From positions 127,744-191,743 of the forward strand of contig NZ_AUBC01000001.1 in assembly GCF_000429045.1 (NCBI RefSeq): a DNA stretch of 64,000 bases. The letters are read 5' to 3'. Within the stretch, counting starts at the first letter, position 1; every line of letters starts with the position of its first letter. The notes below the pieces were generated by a model. The model was not told the DNA's origin. It saw nothing but the letters and a program-made list of their open reading frames with translations, and searched no databases. Positions 60,037 to 64,000 of the stretch are shown here, in pieces. Made by a program: the position numbers and the translations under genes. This DNA is from Salinarimonas rosea DSM 21201. GTDB lineage: Bacteria > Pseudomonadota > Alphaproteobacteria > Rhizobiales > Beijerinckiaceae.

Positions 60037-60165
60037 CACGTAGTCGCCCCGCGTGCGTAGCGTGAAGGTCACCGGCGTGTCGGTCCTGTTGCGCCAGAAC
60101 CAGCCGTGGTTCCCGTCGAAGGCGGCGACGAGGGGGAACCGAGCGTCACAGTTGATCCAGCGCAA
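60037..60165 (-). pseudogene. Remnant of a transmembrane anchor-type protein (C-terminal domain)
   Basis: The minus-strand frame reads PLVAAFDGNHGWFWRNRTDT, then PVTFTLRTRGDYVEVP. This matches the conserved C-terminus of the transmembrane anchor family (HGWFWRNR...PVTVTLR...GDY). No membrane helix or domain precedes it: upstream in frame is only MRWINCDARF. The normal protein is ~200 residues, so most of it has been lost. Its stop is not conserved either, as the frame runs on into unrelated Arg/Pro-rich sequence. Confidence 0.65.
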
Positions 60166-60172
60166 AGAAGCA

Positions 60173-60194
60173 TTAGTAATATCGCATATTCTAA
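60173..60194. promoter_or_regulatory. AT-rich imperfect palindrome before cytochrome b561, candidate ArsR operator
   Basis: AATAT (60178-60182), CGC, ATATT (60186-60190), extended by TTAG on the left and CTAA on the right with one unpaired T. It is strikingly A/T-rich for this genome and lies 42 bases before the b561 start. ArsR-family dimers bind such sites, and the neighbouring SqrR-like gene is the prime candidate. Confidence 0.55.
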
Positions 60195-60236
60195 GGCTCA
60201 GCCGGGGCGCCGCCCCGTTGTCGCGGAGGAGCCGAG

Positions 60237-60725
60237 ATGGCGAGACCGACCGGGTACACGCGCACGCAAATCGTCCTGCATTGGGCCGTCGTCGGCCTCA
60301 TCGCCCTGCAATACCTCCTCCATGAGCCCATTGCGGAGGCTTGGGACGCGTGGCGCGGCGGAGCCGAGATCGCCTTCGATCCTCTCGTGGCCCAGCACGT
60401 TGTCGGAGGCCTGCTCGTCGCTGCGCTCGCGGCATGGCGCCTCGTTCTGCGCTTCCGGCACGGCGCACCACCGCCTCCCGAAGCGGAGCACGCCGCGCTG
60501 CGAGCGGCGTCGCACGCAGCCCATTGGAGCTTCTACGCGTTCATGCTTCTGATGCCGCTTTCCGGCGCTGTGGCCTGGTTCGCTGGTGCGCAAGAGGCGG
60601 CGGAGGCGCACAACGTGATGAAGATCGCGCTCCTCGCTCTGACCGGCCTGCACGTCGCGGCGGTGATCTTCCATCAGGTCGTGCTCAAGAGCGGCGTGCT
60701 CTCGCGGATGCGGCGTCCGGCGTGA
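60237..60725 (+). CDS. Cytochrome b561-type membrane protein
   Basis: 162 residues with four membrane helices. Heme-b histidines are at positions typical of bacterial b561: TQIVLHWAVVGLIALQYLLHE near the start, VAQHVVGGLLVAALAAWR, HAAHWSFYAFMLLMPLSG, and LHVAAVIFHQVVLK at the end. It shuttles electrons in the inner membrane between quinol and an unknown partner. It lies downstream of the SqrR-like regulator and a candidate operator, so a role in sulfide oxidation or redox balance is possible. Confidence 0.9.
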   Translation: MARPTGYTRTQIVLHWAVVGLIALQYLLHEPIAEAWDAWRGGAEIAFDPLVAQHVVGGLLVAALAAWRLVLRFRHGAPPPPEAEHAALRAASHAAHWSFYAFMLLMPLSGAVAWFAGAQEAAEAHNVMKIALLALTGLHVAAVIFHQVVLKSGVLSRMRRPA

Positions 60726-60781
60726 GGGCATTCGAGGCCGAGGCGCGCTCCACATGATATCCCGCCACGAACTCGTGGAAT

Positions 60782-61805
60782 ATGCCCCCTATGCTCTCCG
60801 TCCTGGCGAACACCACCTACCGACGCCTCTTCGCCGCCCAGGTGCTCTCGCTGCTGGGGACGGGCCTGACGACCGTGGCGCTCGGGCTCCTCGCCTGGGA
60901 GCTCGCCGGCACCGATGCCGGGCTCGTGCTCGGGACCGCGCTCGCGATCAAGATGGTCGCCTATGTCGGCATCGCGCCGATTGCCGGTGCGCTCGCCGGG
61001 CGCTTCCCGCGCCGCGAGTTCCTGGTCGGTCTCGACCTGTTCCGGGCGGCGATGGTGCTGCTCCTGCCCTTCGTCACGCAGGTCTGGCAGATCTACGCTC
61101 TCGTTTTCCTGTTCCAGGCCTCGTCGGCCGCGTTCACGCCGACCTTCCAGGCGACGATCCCGGACTTGCTGGCCGACGAGAAGGACTACACCGCCGCGCT
61201 CGCCCTCTCGCGCCTCGCCTACGATCTCGAGGCGCTCGCGAGCCCCCTGCTCGCCGCGCTCGCGCTGACCCTCGTCTCGTTCCACTGGCTCTTCGTCGGC
61301 CAGAGGACCGTCCGGCGCTGTTCGCGGCGCAGTTCGCGCTGTCGCACGCCTGCTGGCTCGTGACCTACCCGCTATGGGCCTCGACGCCGCCTTCGCGCTC
61401 CTGGCGCTCGGCTCGGCCGGTGGGGTGGCCGTCGCCGCGCGGGTCTGGCCGCGGCACGATCCGGCCGAGGTCGAGCACGAGCACGAGGCGATCGAGCACG
61501 TCCACGACCGGGTCGACGACGATCACCATGCGCCGGGCGCCCTCGAGGCGGGTGCGACCGGCCCGCGCCACCGGCATCGGCCGACGCGCCACGCCCACGC
61601 ATTCGTCATCGACGACCACCATCCGCGCTGGCCGAGGAGAGGTCGGCCGCCCGACCGCTGGGGTGTGACTGCGGGAGCGGGATCGAGGGCCAGCCGATGG
61701 GCACGGGTCCGGCGGATCTTCATCGCCCCGAAGCCGCGACCGACCGATGGAGCCGTCGCGGGCGAGCACGCCCGTGAGGAGGCTGATCCGAGGCTGCGGC
61801 GCTGA
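60782..61805 (+). pseudogene. Decayed MFS transporter with His-rich tail
   Basis: Frame 1 (60782 to about 61303) holds the first ~170 residues of an MFS permease: LAANTTYRRLF-type start, VLSLLGTGLTTVALGLLAWE, RFPRREFLVGLDLFRAAMVL, up to FHWLFVGQ. A second frame then encodes LFAAQFALSHACWLVTYPL. A third (from about 61374) encodes GLDAAFALLALGSAGGVAVA and a His/Asp-rich tail (HEHEAIEHVHDRVDDDHH, then THAFVIDD-like HAHAFVIDDHHPRWP). The central helices are missing, and two frame changes separate the blocks. His-rich tails suggest metal efflux. The gene is dead here. Confidence 0.78.
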
Positions 61806-61958
61806 CCGACTCGTCACGCCGGACGGAGACGTCGCCTCGCGCATGGGCGACGTGTCGCTCTCGCAAGCGTCGAGGTCTTCCCAGTCTCGCGGCGGTGGTG
61901 CGGCGGTTCCGAACGGTCCAGGTCACGTTCGCGGCTTTCTCGCGAACGGCAGACCTGC

Positions 61959-62033
61959 TGGCGCGCCCTGCGGGAATCGAACCCGCCTCTTCAGCGTGAA
62001 AGGCTGATGTCCTAACCGATAGACGAAGGGCGC
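61959..62033 (-). tRNA. tRNA-Glu (anticodon TTC)
   Basis: On the minus strand GCGCCCT (62033-62027) pairs with AGGGCGC (61969-61963) as acceptor stem. The anticodon arm TCAGC-CTTTCAC-GCTGA gives anticodon TTC, and the T-arm GCGGG-TTCGATT-CCCGC is perfect. CCA is encoded after the discriminator G, giving 75 nt in all. Reads GAA and GAG glutamate codons. Confidence 0.96.
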
Positions 62034-62198
62034 TCCGGCCGCGGGGCGTCGGGCCCGTCGCGGCTGGGCCGTCATAGAGGGCTTCGGCGGCGCTCGCAAG
62101 CCTCCCGTGCGCGGCGGGAGCGCGCATTCGGCGCTGGCCCTGCGCGCCGCGGCGCACTATGGTCCGCCGCGCCGAGAGACCCGGACCACGGACACGAG

Positions 62199-62477
62199 AT
62201 GGCCGAGAAGACGACTCCCCACTTCGCCAACGACGCGGGCGTGCCGATCATCCACATCGGGGCGAAGGAGTTCATGTGCATCGGGGCGAAGCCGCCCTTC
62301 GATCACCCCCACGAATTCCTCGACATGGGCGCCGAGGACGAGATCATCTGCCCCTATTGCTCGACGCTCTTCCGCTACCGGCCGGACCTGACGACGCAGC
62401 AATCCGACCCGCCGGAATGCCTCTGGACCGGCGGCGCGCTCGACATCGCCGCGGCCCACACCGGCCCCTCGCGCTGA
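62199..62477 (+). CDS. Zinc-finger domain protein, NDUFS6/zf-CHCC type
   Basis: 92 residues. The CHCC zinc site is Cys27 in EFMCIG, His36 in DHPHEF, and the pair Cys51/Cys54 in ICPYC, as in the complex I accessory subunit NDUFS6. Bacterial members are widespread in alphaproteobacteria. The role is probably respiratory-chain assembly, inferred from the mitochondrial relative. The FAD monooxygenase begins two bases after its stop. Confidence 0.9.
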   Translation: MAEKTTPHFANDAGVPIIHIGAKEFMCIGAKPPFDHPHEFLDMGAEDEIICPYCSTLFRYRPDLTTQQSDPPECLWTGGALDIAAAHTGPSR

Positions 62478-62478
62478 G

Positions 62479-63705
62479 ATGACCCGCCCGTCGGTCGCGA
62501 TCGCCGGGGCCGGCATCGCGGGCCTCGCCGCCGCGCTCGCGCTCTCGCGCGCCGGCCACCCGGTGACGCTGGTGGAGCGGCGCACCGGCTTCTCGGAGGT
62601 CGGCGCCGGCCTGCAGCTGTCGCCGAACGCGAGCCGCATCCTCCTCGATCTCGGGCTCGGCCCCGCGCTCGCGCGGCACGTCGGGGAGCCGCGCCGTGTG
62701 GTGATTCGCGACATCGCGCGGGGCCGCACGCTCGCCGAGATGCCGCTCGGCGAGGCCATGCGCGGGCGCTTCGGCGCGCCGTACTGGGTGGTCCACCGCG
62801 CCGACCTGCAGACGATCCTTCTCGACGCCGTGCGCGCGCGCCCGGACGTCCGCCTCGTCATGGGGCGCGCCGTCGAGGACGTCGAGGAGACGCGAGGCGG
62901 CGTCGCGTTCGCGCTCGCCCGCGAGAACGGGGCGCGCGAGACGCTGCGGGCGGATCTCGCGCTCGGGGCCGACGGCGTCTGGTCGAAGCTCCGGCGCCTC
63001 GTGGAAGGGCCGACCGGGGCCGTTCCCGCGCAGTATCGGGGGTATGTCGCCTGGCGCGCGAGCGTGCCGCGCGAGGCGGCGCCCGCGGCGCTCGCGGGCG
63101 ACGAGACCGGGCTGTGGCTCGGGCGCCGCGCGCACGTCGTGCACTACCCGATCGCCGCAGGCGCGCTCGTCAACATCGTCTGCGTGGTGCAGAGGGCCTC
63201 GCCCGTCGACGGCTGGGCGACACCGGGAGAGGCGTCGGCGCTGCGCGAGGCGCTGCCGGCGCTCGCGGCGCCGCTGCGCGCGCTGATCGACGCCGCGCGC
63301 GGCTGGCTGCTCTGGTCCCTGCACGACCGCCCGGCCGCGCGCATGGCGCGCGGGCGCATCGCGCTCGTGGGAGACGCCGCGCACCCGGTGCTGCCCTTCC
63401 TCGCTCAGGGTGCGGCCCTCGCCATCGAGGACGCCGCCTGCCTCGCGCGTGGGCTCGCTCCTGCCGAAAGGACGGGCGGCGACGCCCACGAGCCGGCCGC
63501 GGACCCGGTCGCCGCCGCCCTCGCCGCCTACGCCGCGCGGCGTACGCCGCGGGCGCTGAAGGTCCAGAACGCGGCACGGGCGAACGGGCGCGTCTATCAC
63601 GCGGGCGGCCCGATCGCCCTCGGTCGCGATTTCGTGCTGCGCCGGATGGGCGCATCGGGGATGGCCGAACGCTACTCATGGCTGTACAGCTGGCGCGACG
63701 GCTGA
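62479..63705 (+). CDS. FAD-dependent monooxygenase (UbiH/salicylate hydroxylase-like)
   Basis: 408 residues. The FAD Rossmann motif AIAGAGIAGLAAALALSRAG is at the start. The DG motif GADGVWSKLR and the second FAD-binding GD motif LVGDAAHPVLPFLAQG are all present. Group A flavoprotein hydroxylases use NAD(P)H and O2 to hydroxylate aromatic rings. The combination of ASRILLDLGLG and GDAAHP places it in the salicylate/6-hydroxynicotinate-type branch. It is translated right after the zinc-finger gene; the substrate is unknown. Confidence 0.9.
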   Translation: MTRPSVAIAGAGIAGLAAALALSRAGHPVTLVERRTGFSEVGAGLQLSPNASRILLDLGLGPALARHVGEPRRVVIRDIARGRTLAEMPLGEAMRGRFGAPYWVVHRADLQTILLDAVRARPDVRLVMGRAVEDVEETRGGVAFALARENGARETLRADLALGADGVWSKLRRLVEGPTGAVPAQYRGYVAWRASVPREAAPAALAGDETGLWLGRRAHVVHYPIAAGALVNIVCVVQRASPVDGWATPGEASALREALPALAAPLRALIDAARGWLLWSLHDRPAARMARGRIALVGDAAHPVLPFLAQGAALAIEDAACLARGLAPAERTGGDAHEPAADPVAAALAAYAARRTPRALKVQNAARANGRVYHAGGPIALGRDFVLRRMGASGMAERYSWLYSWRDG

Positions 63706-63771
63706 CGCGACGCCGACCCTTGGCGCACTTCTTGCTGCCGCTTGACGACCGATGCGGCGGCCCTTGACACG

Positions 63772-64000
63772 ATGCTCGTAGCCCATATCAGCGACCTCCA
63801 CGTACCCGCGTCGGGCGAGCCCGTCCCCGGGGCGGTGGACGTCAATGCTGCACTGCACAAGGCTTTCACGGCCCTGCAGGCGCTCTCGCCGCGCCCCGAT
63901 CTCGTGATCGTCTCCGGCGACGTCGCGGACGCGGGCCGCGCGCGGGCCTATCGCCGAGCGGCCGAGATGCTGAAGAGCATGCGGCGATCCGTGGTTGCGG
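63772..64000 (+). CDS. Metallophosphoesterase, N-terminal part (truncated by window edge)
   Basis: 76 residues are visible from ATG 63772. The calcineurin-like metal site starts with AHISDLHVPASGE (DxH) and continues with LVIVSGDVADAG (GDxxD), typical of CpdA/YfcE-type phosphodiesterases that act on cyclic nucleotides or small phosphodiesters. The remainder, including the GNH and H-containing motifs, lies beyond the window, so the subfamily is not determined. Confidence 0.88.
   Translation, partial: MLVAHISDLHVPASGEPVPGAVDVNAALHKAFTALQALSPRPDLVIVSGDVADAGRARAYRRAAEMLKSMRRSVVA

Larger units (their letters stand above)
59922..60236. other. Gap between the ArsR gene and cytochrome b561 (315 bases)
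   Basis: Contains a minus-strand gene remnant (60037-60165) and the AT-rich palindrome at 60173-60194. The remainder is GC-rich with a GCCGCCTGCGGCGC-type palindrome near 59968-59981. No intact gene. Confidence 0.5.

Noticed and set aside
61374-61805. Independent His-rich protein gene
   Set aside because: Its start reads as the last helix of an MFS transporter and it continues the same protein in another frame.

Overview
The window is about 70% GC and carries genes typical of an alphaproteobacterium of the order Hyphomicrobiales (Rhizobiales). Lineage markers are usg, exoD, a DUF2852 gene, an ATP12-type F1 assembly chaperone, the cobT/cobS - DUF1289 - retropepsin cluster, the ctpA - envC - rlmH - rsfS block, trpFBA, rpsT beside dnaA, an FnrN/FixK-type box before ccoNOQP, a CIRCE operator before groESL, and a sigma-EcfG promoter. 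I cannot name the genus from sequence alone; the Salinarimonas/Methylobacterium neighbourhood is a guess. This is chromosomal core sequence. I see no transposase, phage gene or CRISPR array.

Layout. 0-3.3 kb: RluA-type pseudouridine synthase, a very acidic small protein, a HAD hydrolase and the ATP12 chaperone. 3.3-4.4 kb: a MazE/VapC module and a small orphan gene. 4.5-12.3 kb: acyl-CoA carboxylase beta subunit, aminopeptidase N, UppP, a glutathione S-transferase and QueG, separated by palindromic repeats. 12.3-15.3 kb: cobalamin lower-ligand genes cobT and cobS (divergent), DUF1289 and an aspartic protease. 15.3-20.5 kb: a RES toxin module, icd, a cold-shock gene, a ParE-type toxin with a frameshifted antitoxin, infA and a second AbrB/PIN module. 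20.6-24.1 kb: cbb3 oxidase operon on the minus strand. 24.2-30.3 kb: a periplasmic binding protein, a methyltransferase/MarR pair, MAPEG protein and guaB, TetR and a DUF2852 gene. 30.4-33.7 kb: groEL/groES, usg, exoD. 33.8-38.8 kb: ligD and ku (bacterial NHEJ) and glucokinase. 39.2-43.1 kb: trpFBA and lrgAB. 43.3-48.9 kb: a minus-strand block of rppH, a divergent polysaccharide deacetylase, ctpA, an EnvC-like activator, rlmH and rsfS. 49.3-52 kb: rpsT, a 0.86-kb gene-free gap, dnaA. 52-56 kb: a class V PLP enzyme beside kynA, a thioesterase, and a stress pair (YciE/F ferritin-like and SPW proteins). 56-59.4 kb: an Mfd-type helicase. 59.5-61.8 kb: an ArsR regulator with the two cysteines of a polysulfide sensor, a gene remnant, a cytochrome b561 and a decayed MFS transporter. 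62-64 kb: tRNA-Glu, a zinc-finger protein, a FAD monooxygenase and the start of a metallophosphoesterase.

The most unusual signals are regulatory or degenerate rather than a large new operon. Eight GANTC (CcrM) sites, arranged as palindromes, lie within 90 bp just upstream of ku-ligD. Four toxin-antitoxin modules sit within 17 kb, one with a broken antitoxin and one with an unusually long RES antitoxin. Several classes of composite palindromic repeats occupy intergenic gaps, and one copy forms the C-terminal codons of queG. queG itself appears to start at CTG inside a 15-bp tandem duplication. A sigma-EcfG promoter has its -35 element in the loop of a perfect hairpin.
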